A stretch of DNA of 64,000 bases, taken from assembly GCF_035920345.1 (NCBI RefSeq), contig NZ_CP109149.1, forward strand, positions 7,874,001-7,938,000. The letters run 5' to 3'. This stretch comes from Nocardia vinacea. GTDB taxonomy: Bacteria; Actinomycetota; Actinomycetes; Mycobacteriales; Mycobacteriaceae. Numbering within the stretch: position 1 is the first letter of the stretch; the number at the start of each line of letters is the position of its first letter. The notes below the pieces were generated by a model. It ran no database searches, had not been told where the DNA came from, and worked only from the letters and a program-made list of their open reading frames with translations. Shown here one piece after another: positions 45,201 to 63,261 of this stretch. The translations under genes and the position numbers were made by a program.

Positions 45201-48200
45201 GAGGCGGGAGCTCGCGTGGCCGTGCAGGGCTCCGCGGCCGCCGCCATCGAACACGAATATGTGCTCGCCATGGTGGTGCACCACATCTCCGGTGACGGCT
45301 CGTCGGTCGCACCGCTGACCCGCGACCTGATGCTGGCATATGCGGCCCGCTCAGCGGATACTGCGCCGAGCTGGGCGCCGCTGACCGTGCAATACGCGGA
45401 CTACAGCATCTGGCAGCGCGAACTGCTCGGCAGCGAGGACGATCCGGAATCGCTGGCGGCCGAACAGGTCGCCTACTGGCGCGCCGCACTGGCCGATCTG
45501 CCCGAACAGCTGGATCTACCGTCGGATCGGCCGCGCCCCGCGGTGCAGTCCTTCGCGGGCGGCACCGCCGCGGTGCGCATAGATCCCGAAACCCACCGTG
45601 CCCTCATCGAATTGGCCCGTGCCGAGGGTGCGACGCTGTTCATGGTCGTGCACACAGCGCTGGCGGTACTGCTGGCGCGGCTGTCAGGTACCGATGACAT
45701 TGCTATCGGTACCCCGATGTCCGGTCGCGGTGAGGCCGCGTTGGACGAGCTGATCGGCATGTTCGTCAACACCCTGGTGTTCCGCACCCGGGTGGACGCG
45801 GGTGCGACCTTCACCCAGCTGACCGCGCGTCAGCGGGAGGCCGATATCCGGGCCTTCGCCCATGCGGATATCCCGTTCGAGCGGTTGGTCGAGGTGCTCA
45901 ACCCGATCCGCTCGACCGCGCGACATCCGCTGTTCCAGGTCGGGCTGTCGTTCCAGAATCTGGAGCAGTCCAGCCTCGAACTGCCCGGCCTCACCGTCTC
46001 CGGAGTCGGTATCGACACCCATGTGGCGCAGTTCGATCTGAACCTCATCGTGAGCGACGCCTACGATGCGAACGGCGTGCCCGCCGGTATCGCCGGTCAA
46101 TTCGTCTACGCCAAGGACCTTTTCGATCAGGCGACGGTCGAGGGGTTCGCGGAGCGCTTCACACGCCTGCTCGACCGGATTATCGCCGCACCGCGCACCC
46201 CGGTCGGCGAACTCGACCTGCTGGCACCGGCCGAGCGCCGGCGAATCCTGCTCGACTGGAACGAGACTGCCGATCCGGTCGCCCCGGAACTGCTGCTCGA
46301 CAGCTATCGACGATCGGTCGCGGACCATCCAGATGCGATCGCGGTGGTCTACGAGAGCGCCGAGCCGGCCTACCCGTCGCCCGACCACCACCCCCCAACG
46401 AGTCGCTACGCGCCGCTGGCCCACCCGTCGCCCGACCACCACCCCCCAACGAGTCGCTACGCGACGCTGACATATCGCGAATTCGACCAGCAGGTCAACC
46501 GTTTGGCGCGGCTGCTGATCGAGCACGGTGTCGGCACGGAATCCCTGGTGGGCCTGGCGATTCGGCGGTCGTTGGATCTGGTTGTCGGCATGTACGCGAT
46601 CGTGACGGCCGGTGGTGCGTATGTGCCGCTGGATCCGGATCATCCGGCGGAGCGGATCGCGCACATTCTGGATACCGCCCAGCCCGCAGCCGTGCTGACC
46701 ACCACCGCCGATGCGGTTGCGGTGCCCGGTCATACGCCGGTGCTGCACCTGGATACTTTGGCACTGGACGGGTTCGATGCGAATCCGGTTCGCGCCGACG
46801 AACTACTGCGTCCGGTGCGTCCGGAGAACCCGGCCTACGTCATCTTCACCTCGGGTTCGACCGGACGTCCCAAGGGCGTGGCGATTTCGCATGCGGCCAT
46901 CCACAACCAGATCACGTGGATGCTGGCCGAGTATCCGCTCGGTGTGGGTGATGTGTACCTGCAGAAGACGGCGACCACCTTCGACGTCTCGCTGTGGGGC
47001 TATTTCATGCCGCTGCGCGCGGGCGCGAAACTGGTGGTCGCCACGCACGATGGCCACCGCGACCCGGCCTACGTCGCGGAAACGATTGCCGCGCAGGGCG
47101 TCACCGTTACCGACTTCGTGCCGTCGATGCTGACGGCCTTCGCCGCGCACACCTCGCCGGGCTCCTGCCCGACGCTGCGGGACATCTTCGTGATCGGTGA
47201 GGCGCTGCCGCCGGAAACCGTCGCCGCCGTGCGCGCTATATCGAATGCCCGCGTGCACAACCTCTACGGTCCGACCGAGGCGGCGGTCTCGGTGACCTAC
47301 TGGGAGGCGCGCGGCAATGATCGCCCCAGCGTCCCGATCGGCTTGCCGCAGTGGAACACCCAGGTATATGTGCTGGATTCGCGACTGCATCCGGTGCCTG
47401 CGGGCGTGGCCGGTGAGCTGTACCTGACCGGTGACCAGCTGGCCCGCGGCTATGTGCGCCGACCCGATCTGACCTCGGATCGGTTCGTGGCCAACCCCTT
47501 CGGCGATGGCACACGCATGTACCGCACGGGTGACCTGGTCGTCCGCCGCGCGACAGGTGTGCTCGACTACATCGGTCGCACGGACTTCCAGGTCAAATTC
47601 CGCGGCCAGCGCATCGAACTCGGCGAGATCGAAACCGCGCTGCTGGCCGAGGCTTCGGTGAGCCAGGCGGTTGCCGTTGTGCTGTCGTCGACGCTGGGCG
47701 ACCGACTGGTCGCGTATGCCGTGCCGACCCCGGGGCATCGGATCGATCAGACCGAACTGCTGACCGCGATCGCGGGAACCCTTCCGGCATATATGATTCC
47801 GGCCGCCATCGTGGCGCTCGATTCGTTCCCCCTGAATACCAGTGGCAAGCTGGACCGCAAGGCGCTGCCGGAACCCACCTTCGCCAGCCGCGAATTCCGG
47901 GCCCCGGCAACACCGGTCGAGGAAATCGTGGCGGGCGTCTTCGGCGATGTGCTCGGCTTGGAACGAGTCGGCGTCGACGACGACTTCTTCGCATTCGGCG
48001 GCAATTCGCTGATCGCCACCCAGGTGGTGGCCCGGCTCGGGGCCGCCATCGGCGGCCGGGTGCCGGTGCGCACCCTGTTCGAGGCATCGACGGTCGGCGG
48101 GCTCGCGGTCAAGATCGAGCAGCATGCCGGATCCGGTGGTCGCCGCGCGCTGACGGCCGGTCCGCGTCCGGAACGGATTCCGCTGTCGATGGCGCAGCAG

Positions 48201-51200
48201 CGGATGTGGTTCCTCAACCAGCTCGATCCGTCGTCGGCGGTCAACAATATTCCGGCCGCCGTGCGCCTGACCGGTGCGCTGGATCTGGTCGCGCTGGAAC
48301 TGGCCGTCGCGGATCTGATCGAGCGGCACGAGGCACTGCGCACCGTTTATCCACAGACCGATGACGGTCCTGTGCAATTGATCGTGCCCGCCGAACAGGC
48401 GGTACCGGATCTGACGCCAGTACCGGTGATCGCGGCCGACCTTTCCATGCAGGTCGTCGCGGCGGCCTCGGCCGGATTCGATGTGACGGCCGAGGTTCCG
48501 GTGCGGGCCAAGCTCTTCCGGGTCGAGCCCGACGAGCATGTGCTCGTGCTGGTGGCGCATCACATCAGCGCGGACGGCTGGTCCATGGGCCCGCTGACCC
48601 GCGATCTGATGATCGCCTATGCATCCCGCTCGGCCGGTGCGACACCGGCCTGGGCGCCGCTTCCGGTGCAGTACGCCGATTTCAGCATCTGGCAGCGCGA
48701 AGTGCTGGGTTCGGAAGCTGATCCGGGCAGCGTCATCACGGCCCAGGCGAACTATTGGCGCAGCACGCTCGCCGGTGTTCCGGACGAGCTGAATCTGCCT
48801 ATGGATAGACCGCGTCCGACGACGCAGTCGTTCCGCGGGGGCCGGGTGGCCTTCGCGATCGGCACCGAATTGCACCGTGGCCTGCAGGAACTTGCGCGTG
48901 CCGAGAACGCGACCATGTTCATGGTTGTCCACACCGCACTCGCGGTCTTGCTCGCGCGGTTGTCCGGCACCGATGACATCGCCATCGGGACCCCGGTCGC
49001 CGGTCGCGGTGAGGCCGAACTCGACGATGTTATCGGCATGTTCGTCAATACCCTCGTGCTGCACAGCGAGGTGTCGGGCGAACTGGGTTTCGGTGCGCTG
49101 CTCGCACATACGAAGGACGCGGATCTGCAGGCATTCGCACACGCCGACATTCCGTTCGAGCGGCTGGTCGACCTGTTGAACCCGGTGCGCTCGACCGCGC
49201 GGCATCCGCTGTTCCAGGTCATGCTGTCGTTCCAGAATCTGCCGGACACCTCGTTCGAACTGCCCGGATTGCGCGTCGGTGCGGTCGATCTGGAGATTGA
49301 TGCCGCGAAATTCGATCTCTCGCTGACTATTCAGGAGGCCGCGCGGAGTGCTGGCATGGTCGCCGAATTGTCTTTTGCCAGGGATCTTTTCGATGACGCC
49401 ACCGTCCATGGTTTCGCGGACCGGTTCGTCGGGCTGCTCGAACAGATCGTCGCCCGCCCGGACGCGCCGGTCGGCGATATCGATCTGCTCAGCGATACCG
49501 AACGGGCCGCGGTGCTGTGGCGGTGGAACGACACCAACCGTGAGCTCGGTGCGGTGGGGACGCTTGTGGATGAATTCGCCAGGCAGGCGGCGGCGACGCC
49601 GGATGCGGTCGCGATCGTCGGTCCCGCAACCTTGTCGGCCCACTCGTCACCGGACCACCACCCCTCATCGAGTCGCTCCGCGACGCTGGCCCACCCGTCA
49701 CCCGACCACCACCCCCCAACGAGTCGCTCCGCGACGCTGACATATGCCGAATTCGGTGCGCGCGTGCACCGTTTGGCGCGCCGGTTGATCGAGGCCGGTG
49801 TCGGTCCGGAAAAGCTTGTCGCCCTTGGTCTGCGGCGTTCGGTCGATTTCGTGGTCGCCGCCTATGCCGTGCAGGAGGCCGGTGGTGGTTATGTGCCGCT
49901 CGACCTCGAGCAGCCCGCGGAGCGGATCGGCTACCTGCTCGATTCGGCCGCGCCGGTGTGTGTACTGACCACCTCGCGCGACGACTTCGACGGCACCGGT
50001 CTGCCTACCGTCACGATCGATGAGGTGGACCTGTCCGGCTACTCGGAGCAGCCCGTCACCGACACGGAGCGGATTGCGCCGCTGCGGCCGAGCAACCCCG
50101 CATACGTCATCTTCACCTCCGGTTCGACCGGTCGCCCGAAGGGTGTGGCGGTGTCGCACGCGGCCGTCGTCAACCAGATCCGTTGGATCACCGACGAATA
50201 CGGCATCGGCGCCGACGACATCGTGCTGTTCAAGACCCCCGCCACATTCGACGTGTCCGTGTGGGAACTGTTCGGCCCGTTGTCCACCGGCGGTCGAATC
50301 GTCGTGGCCACCCCGGACGGCCATCGCGACCCGCAGTACCTCGCGGAAGTCATTGCGGCCGAGCGCGTCACCATGACCTCGTTCGTGCCCTCGATGCTGA
50401 CCGTCTTCGCGGGCGCGGTCGACCGCTCCGCACTGGCATCCCTGCGCACCCTGCTCATCGCCGGTGAGGCCTTCACCGCTGATGCGGTGCAGGCCATCCG
50501 CAAGGTCAGCTCGGCCGAGCTCTACAACCTCTACGGACCGACCGAATTCGCCGTCCACGCGACTCACCGTCCGGTGGACGCCGCTATCGAGGGTGCGGTG
50601 GCGATCGGCCTGCCGGTGTGGAATGCCCAAGCGTACGTACTGGATTCCCGGCTGCACCCGGTGCCGTCGGGCGTCGCGGGCGAGTTGTACCTGGCCGGTG
50701 CGCAATTGGCCCGCGGCTACGCCGGTCGCACCGACCTCACATCGGATCGCTTCGTCGCCAACCCATTCGGTGCGCCCGGTTCCCGGATGTACCGCACCGG
50801 CGATCTGGTCACCCGCAAGACCGACGGTTCGATCGTCTACCTCGGCCGCACCGACTTCCAGATCAAGCTGCGCGGTCTGCGCATCGAACTCGGCGAGGTC
50901 GAAACCGCACTCACCGCGCACGACTCCGTGGTACAGGCCGTGGCACTGGTGCGTTCCGATCGGCTCATCGCCTATGTCGTTCCCGCGAGCGGTGCCCCGG
51001 TCGATACCGAGGCACTGCGGACCCATGTCGCCGAACATCTGCCGTCCTATATGGTTCCGGCTGCCATGGTGGTCCTCGATGCCATGCCGTTGAACCCCAA
51101 CGGCAAGCTCGATCGCCGTGCCCTGCCCGACCCCGTTTTTTCGGCGCGGGAGTTCCGCGCACCGACGACCCCGCTCGAATCGACCGTCGCCGCTGTCTTC

Positions 51201-52226
51201 GCCGAGGTCATCGGCATCGACCGGGTCGGCATCGACGACGACTTCTTCGGCCTGGGCGGCAATTCGCTGCTGGCCGCCCAGGTCGTCAGCCGACTGCGCA
51301 AGGTGACCGGCGCGCAGATCAAGGTCGCCTGGTTCTTCACCGAGCCGACGGTGCTCGGCATTTCGAAGCAGATCAGCGCGGTGCTGGAGCACGGCCGTGC
51401 CGAGGGAGGAGGGGATTTCGACTCCGGCTCCGCGGCCGCACTCGGCGTGATCCTCCCGATCCGCGCCGCGGGCACCAGGCCGCCGCTGTTCTGCGTGCAC
51501 CCGCTGGCCGGACTGTCGTGGTCCTATGCCGGACTGGCCCGGGTCCTCCCGGCCGACCAACCGATCTACGGCATCCAGACGCCCGCGCTCACCGAAGACG
51601 ACTACCACCCGGGCTCGATGGTCGAGATCGTGCGTCGCTATGTCGCCGAGATGCGGGCGGTGCAGCCCGAGGGGCCGTATCGGATAATCGGTTGGTCGCT
51701 CGGCGGCAAACTGGCCCACGCGGTGGCCACCGAGCTGCAGGCCGACGGCGCGCAAGTCGAGTTGCTCGCGATCCTGGATGCCTACCCGGGCGGCGACTTC
51801 ACCGATTTCCGGAACCAGGTCCGTGCGGCCTTCACCGAATTGGGTCTGGACGCGGCGGCCCTGCCCGCGGCGGAAAATCTGCAGGAGATCGGTGACGAGG
51901 CCGTGGCAGCGCTGCACGCGATGGCAGTCGGCCAGGGCGTGGACGTGCTCACTCCCGAACGACTACGGCTGATCTACCGCACGGCCATGCGCACGATCGA
52001 ACTGGAGTCGCAGTACCGGCCGGGGGTGTTCGAGGGGATGCTCGAGTTCTTCCGCGCTACGGTCGATGCCGAGGCCCGACCAGATCGCACCCCCGCCGAC
52101 TGGCAGCCTTTCGTCTCCGATGAGATCATCGATCGCCCGATCGGGTCGACGCACGAGTTGATGACCTCTGCCGAAGCGTTTGCCGAGATCGGTCCACGGC
52201 TCGCTGAGCTGCTCGAACACCCCTGA
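36273..52226 (+). CDS. NRPS4: pentamodular finisher NRPS with thioesterase
   Basis: 5317 residues, GTG start with GGAGGGGGG 8 nt upstream. A1 (near 176), T1 of the GGDSI type (near 569), C1 of the post-E kind (HHILIDG near 798), A2 (near 1272), T2 (near 1660), C2 (HHISADG near 1849), A3 (near 2332), T3 (near 2733), C3 (HHISGDG near 3003), A4 (near 3522), T4 (near 3909), C4 (HHISADG near 4096), A5 (near 4610), T5 (near 4996), thioesterase (GWSLGG, Ser5142; probable His in THELM near 5294). Pocket residues: A1 D-A-L-F-V-G-G-I-M; A2 D-I-W-H-F-A-W-V-V with the odd core WYGPAEA; A3 D-V-L-I-M-C-G-V-I; A4 D-V-W-D-F-I-L-V-S, as in NRPS1 A2; A5 D-V-W-S-L-A-L-V-H. None can be assigned safely. No E domain is present although T1 and C1 are of kinds that usually flank one. 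C1, C3, A4 and A5 carry repeat insertions. The basic tail MTRPARSRPARTR matches NRPS2 and NRPS5. Confidence 0.94.
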   Translation: MTRPARSRPARTRQSRVITLPQLMGAAVEANPDGIAVVFADARATLGQFSYAELDDRSTRLARLLIERGVGPEDLVAVGIPRSLESVVAVWAVAKTGAGFVPVDPNYPAERVAHMVTDSGAVLGLAVAEVAAELPDRVDWLVIDTPDFAPRLAEYSGEAITNADRVRAVRAEHPAYVIYTSGSTGKPKGVVVTQAGLASFCAEQHERYRVTNQSRTLHFASPSFDASVLELLLALGGAATMVVVAPDIYGGDELATLLRRERVTHAFITPAALASVDPTGLDDFRVVVAGGEACPPDLVRRWVLPIADGRTREFFNGYGPTETTIMTNISSPMTPGAVVTIGGPIRAITEYVLDDRLNRVPSGVVGELYISGSQVARGYHDRPALTASRFVANPFDPSGSRLYATGDVVRWTAAGEIEYMGRNDFQVKIRGFRIELGEIDAVLGAHDSVDFVVTIGHKLDTGATILASYVHAAGDAVVDTDELTAFAERSLPAHMVPTIITVLDTIPLTPVGKLDRRALPAPVLETKEYRAPETEIEQIIAEVLGEVLGIGEGMGIERIGLDDDFFALGGDSITSIQVVSRARARGVIFTPRDVFESRTVAALAPLATQGAPVETGAQGPLVELSQADNDRLARAYPKLAEVWPLTPLQSGMLFHAQLAESSVDAYMTQFMVELGGDVDAERLRVAAVAVVGRHVNLRVAFAEDAAGNPVQVVLDEVEVPWRSVDLTDHAEAAAELQRIMAAELADHFDMRTAPLLRFTLIRSTAPAGATGTEAARVTTEGPASATMSGAYHLLVTSHHILIDGWSMPLLTQDLLTLYVLGGDASQLPQPRSYRDYLAWLGAQDHSAARKAWREVLAGITEPTPLASVDPAREIASGVGEVAFELSEAETKALSRLAADAGVTVNTVIQAAWGLLIGRSVDRDDVVFGATVSGRPPQLDGIETMVGLFLNAIPVRVRLDANDTLAGLLRQLQSEQAALLDHHYVGLSEIQEIVGVEGLFDTLVVFESFPVDEEALTAAAGALDGMSIEGAVAVNGTHYPVTVVIVPDVRMHFTLKYLRDVFDEKAAQALAQRFSTLIGRFLTDPFAKVAEVDALTDADRTVLDAVNATEVVELLDDSTLLTLFDAQVARTPDAPAVIYGDTTLSYRELDARSRELAGNLVGRGVGSESLVAVAMRRSIEMVIAIYGVLRAGAAYVPIDPDHPAERSEYVLSSAVPMCVLTTTGTGFETETDTPLVYVDTDLFELPVRSAADASIFGDLPTDSVATPLPDNTAYVIYTSGSTGRPKGVAITHRQMANQFRWAQRTYPHGPGDVVLHKTPITFDISTWELFWTLQTGAAVVVAEPDGHRDPAYLARVIDEYSVSTVHFVPSMLDAFLDGAPAAYPSLRRVFAAGEALSGETAARFDTFLPDAELFNWYGPAEATVVTAYPAEADGLVAIPIGTSVANTRVHVLDRQLRPVPVGAVGELYVAGVQLARGYLNAPALTAERFVAHADGARLYRTGDVVRWVSRDGEHALEYLGRSDFQIKLRGQRVELGEIETVLLGLDAVQRAAVALVKGSAGDRLVAYVVATPGAQIDDDALLDHARAALPAYMVPSAIVHLDALPLNSSGKLDRKALPAPEFIGRPYREPSTPLERSIAAIFVDVLGIERVGADDDFFDLGGNSLVATRVVARLGAAIGSRVPVRAVFEAPTVAALATTVAPGAGQRREVPLVAGARPEQIPLSLAQQRMWFLNQFDTESAVNNLPVAVRLTGALDIAALHQAVADLVERHETLRTVYPADHDGVAHQVIVPAAQAVPDLTPQPVAPDAVHAKVVEIIAAGFDVTDQVPLRGALFQVAPEDEYVLVFVAHHISADGWSMGPMTRDLMLAYASRAAGTPPAWQPLPVQYADFSLWQREVLGSEDDPESLITAQAEFWRTTLAGLPDELNLPADRPRPTSQSFAGGTVGFTVDPRVHRRLQEIGREQNATIFMVVHTALTVFLARLSGTEDIAVGTPIAGRGAAELDDVIGMFVNTLVLRTAVRGSATFAELLSAVQDADLRAFAHADIPFERLVDLLNPERSTARHPLFQVALSFQNLPDNSFELPELRVGAVDLDIDTAKFDLSLAITELRGSSEGMYAVFSFARDLFDESTVRVFADRFVRLLDAIATRPELPVGDLPLLAEAEAKYLTRVHPDHVTAGELLPDLLVRGLRRGTERTAIRYQGRSISYRELDDYSSRLARVLIDRGVGPESLVALALPRSYEMVAAVSAVSKAGGAHVPVDPNYPVDRVRHMLTDSGALVGLTASKYLGELPDDVQWLALDDAETTALCADRSAAPVTDADRITPLRPHHVAYVIYTSGSTGMPKGVAVTHTGLGGLVDHSVGLYRLEPQHRLLHICSPSFDVSVLEWLVALSVGATVVIVPAAVIGGPELGDLLRSERVTHSIITPAVLSSVDPVGLEQLEMLMVCGDATTPELLGKWQPGRRYYNGYGPTEATVIASYATLRARAPITIGTPVHGMSALVLDARLHPVPPGVAGELYLSGGALARGYHNRPGLSAERFVANPWGEPGARMYRTGDVVRWFAEPAVRMGNAALPSIPWALEYVGRSDFQVKIRGYRIELGEIDAVLGGHADVEFAITMGRQSAAGVTILVSYVLPVSGKVIEPSVLVEHAARRLPPHMVPSAVVVLDEIPLTPVGKLDRKALPEPVFEQAAFRVPKTHTEQIVASTFAAVLRIGTGADDSRYLGLDDDFFALGGNSLLATQLVARLGAALDTRVPVRVLFEASTVAELAAELEQLAGSGARKALVAGERPQHIPLSPAQQRMWFLNRFDTESTAYNIPIAVRLTGTLDVAALRRAVADVVERHEILRTIYPQTDAGPVQLILPSDAAVPELAIREVAPDELESAVVELTSTIFDVTSEVPVRVVLFDVADADADADADADAAGAAGATGLEAGAAQGPVDAVVGAAGAMCLEVGAGVAAQGPVDAAVGTPGATGLEAGARVAVQGSAAAAIEHEYVLAMVVHHISGDGSSVAPLTRDLMLAYAARSADTAPSWAPLTVQYADYSIWQRELLGSEDDPESLAAEQVAYWRAALADLPEQLDLPSDRPRPAVQSFAGGTAAVRIDPETHRALIELARAEGATLFMVVHTALAVLLARLSGTDDIAIGTPMSGRGEAALDELIGMFVNTLVFRTRVDAGATFTQLTARQREADIRAFAHADIPFERLVEVLNPIRSTARHPLFQVGLSFQNLEQSSLELPGLTVSGVGIDTHVAQFDLNLIVSDAYDANGVPAGIAGQFVYAKDLFDQATVEGFAERFTRLLDRIIAAPRTPVGELDLLAPAERRRILLDWNETADPVAPELLLDSYRRSVADHPDAIAVVYESAEPAYPSPDHHPPTSRYAPLAHPSPDHHPPTSRYATLTYREFDQQVNRLARLLIEHGVGTESLVGLAIRRSLDLVVGMYAIVTAGGAYVPLDPDHPAERIAHILDTAQPAAVLTTTADAVAVPGHTPVLHLDTLALDGFDANPVRADELLRPVRPENPAYVIFTSGSTGRPKGVAISHAAIHNQITWMLAEYPLGVGDVYLQKTATTFDVSLWGYFMPLRAGAKLVVATHDGHRDPAYVAETIAAQGVTVTDFVPSMLTAFAAHTSPGSCPTLRDIFVIGEALPPETVAAVRAISNARVHNLYGPTEAAVSVTYWEARGNDRPSVPIGLPQWNTQVYVLDSRLHPVPAGVAGELYLTGDQLARGYVRRPDLTSDRFVANPFGDGTRMYRTGDLVVRRATGVLDYIGRTDFQVKFRGQRIELGEIETALLAEASVSQAVAVVLSSTLGDRLVAYAVPTPGHRIDQTELLTAIAGTLPAYMIPAAIVALDSFPLNTSGKLDRKALPEPTFASREFRAPATPVEEIVAGVFGDVLGLERVGVDDDFFAFGGNSLIATQVVARLGAAIGGRVPVRTLFEASTVGGLAVKIEQHAGSGGRRALTAGPRPERIPLSMAQQRMWFLNQLDPSSAVNNIPAAVRLTGALDLVALELAVADLIERHEALRTVYPQTDDGPVQLIVPAEQAVPDLTPVPVIAADLSMQVVAAASAGFDVTAEVPVRAKLFRVEPDEHVLVLVAHHISADGWSMGPLTRDLMIAYASRSAGATPAWAPLPVQYADFSIWQREVLGSEADPGSVITAQANYWRSTLAGVPDELNLPMDRPRPTTQSFRGGRVAFAIGTELHRGLQELARAENATMFMVVHTALAVLLARLSGTDDIAIGTPVAGRGEAELDDVIGMFVNTLVLHSEVSGELGFGALLAHTKDADLQAFAHADIPFERLVDLLNPVRSTARHPLFQVMLSFQNLPDTSFELPGLRVGAVDLEIDAAKFDLSLTIQEAARSAGMVAELSFARDLFDDATVHGFADRFVGLLEQIVARPDAPVGDIDLLSDTERAAVLWRWNDTNRELGAVGTLVDEFARQAAATPDAVAIVGPATLSAHSSPDHHPSSSRSATLAHPSPDHHPPTSRSATLTYAEFGARVHRLARRLIEAGVGPEKLVALGLRRSVDFVVAAYAVQEAGGGYVPLDLEQPAERIGYLLDSAAPVCVLTTSRDDFDGTGLPTVTIDEVDLSGYSEQPVTDTERIAPLRPSNPAYVIFTSGSTGRPKGVAVSHAAVVNQIRWITDEYGIGADDIVLFKTPATFDVSVWELFGPLSTGGRIVVATPDGHRDPQYLAEVIAAERVTMTSFVPSMLTVFAGAVDRSALASLRTLLIAGEAFTADAVQAIRKVSSAELYNLYGPTEFAVHATHRPVDAAIEGAVAIGLPVWNAQAYVLDSRLHPVPSGVAGELYLAGAQLARGYAGRTDLTSDRFVANPFGAPGSRMYRTGDLVTRKTDGSIVYLGRTDFQIKLRGLRIELGEVETALTAHDSVVQAVALVRSDRLIAYVVPASGAPVDTEALRTHVAEHLPSYMVPAAMVVLDAMPLNPNGKLDRRALPDPVFSAREFRAPTTPLESTVAAVFAEVIGIDRVGIDDDFFGLGGNSLLAAQVVSRLRKVTGAQIKVAWFFTEPTVLGISKQISAVLEHGRAEGGGDFDSGSAAALGVILPIRAAGTRPPLFCVHPLAGLSWSYAGLARVLPADQPIYGIQTPALTEDDYHPGSMVEIVRRYVAEMRAVQPEGPYRIIGWSLGGKLAHAVATELQADGAQVELLAILDAYPGGDFTDFRNQVRAAFTELGLDAAALPAAENLQEIGDEAVAALHAMAVGQGVDVLTPERLRLIYRTAMRTIELESQYRPGVFEGMLEFFRATVDAEARPDRTPADWQPFVSDEIIDRPIGSTHELMTSAEAFAEIGPRLAELLEHP
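38571..38633 (+). repeat. GC-rich in-frame insertion before HHxxxDG of NRPS4 C1
   Basis: Encodes AGATGTEAARVTTEGPASAT between LRFTLIRS and YHLLVTSHHILIDG. The sister domain NRPS2 C3 has only a few residues here (VYRTVSGRTHLVLTAHH). Its 5' part, GCGGGAGCGACGGG, recurs at 45048 in C3 of the same protein. Confidence 0.7.
45000..45246 (+). repeat. Repetitive 83-residue insertion before HHxxxDG of NRPS4 C3
   Basis: Begins with six GCCGAT hexamers (45000-45035, coding Ala-Asp six times). Three imperfect units follow, starting near 45048, 45111 and 45183, each built of GGGAGCGA, CTGGAGG and a later CAGGGC(C/T)C block. The protein reads like GATGLEAGA and AQGPVDA repeated. The normal C-domain text resumes at EHEYVLAMVVHHISGDG. 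Frame is kept throughout. Confidence 0.85.
46368..46418 (+). repeat. 51-bp in-frame repeat in NRPS4 A4, first unit
   Basis: Encodes AYPSPDHHPPTSRYAPL. It is followed without a gap by a second unit. It occupies the same loop before the first core strand of the A domain as the single copy in NRPS1 A2. Confidence 0.87.
46419..46469 (+). repeat. 51-bp in-frame repeat in NRPS4 A4, second unit
   Basis: Encodes [17 protein letters not shown], then the A domain resumes with TYREFDQ. It differs from the first unit at only a few bases. Confidence 0.87.
49638..49688 (+). repeat. 51-bp in-frame repeat in NRPS4 A5, first unit
   Basis: Encodes AHSSPDHHPSSSRSATL. It carries the hairpin core GTCGC-TCC-GCGAC at its 3' side. 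Confidence 0.87.
49689..49739 (+). repeat. 51-bp in-frame repeat in NRPS4 A5, second unit
   Basis: Encodes [17 protein letters not shown], then the A domain resumes with TYAEFGA. It is closer in sequence to the second unit in A4 than to its own neighbour. Confidence 0.87.
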
Positions 52227-52423
52227 GCGGTAGCAATTGGCCGGGGAACGCAGGTGGATCGTCGGCGGGAACAAGCTGCCAATGCGGTTACGATCGGCGT
52301 CTGACCATGCGATGCTTCTGAGCAAGCGCTGGGAGGGGAGCACTATTTAGGGATTACAGGGTAGGTGAGCTCCTTCATGTTTCGGGTGGTTGCACAACGT
52401 CGGCATGAGGGCGTGGTGACCAG

Positions 52424-63106
<10,683 letters not shown>

Positions 63107-63190
63107 TCACATTCCGGCCGCTGAGGCATGATGGAGCAACATTGCGGTAACGATGTCCACTATCGTCACGACTAAATAGGCCGTATGGTC

Positions 63191-63213
63191 GGCCGCGGTG
63201 CATGCCCGCGGCC
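63191..63213. terminator. Hairpin between NRPS5 and the esterase gene
   Basis: Perfect 8-bp inverted repeat GGCCGCGG and CCGCGGCC with a 7-nt loop, 85 nt after the NRPS5 stop and 48 nt before the esterase start. It could end NRPS5 transcription or lie in the esterase leader; there is no U-tract. Confidence 0.45.
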
Positions 63214-63261
63214 AGGGGAAGCCCTCCCGTAATCACGATACGAAGTGAAGGTGTGAAATTG

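Noticed and set aside
46368..46469. CRISPR or minisatellite explanation for the 51-bp units.
   Set aside because: There are no spacers and at most two tandem units per site; the copies sit in frame at equivalent loops of separate domains.
52348..52363. TAGGGATTACAGGGTA resembles the I-SceI homing endonuclease site.
   Set aside because: It differs from the true site at three of 18 positions and there is no intron or endonuclease context; taken as coincidence.
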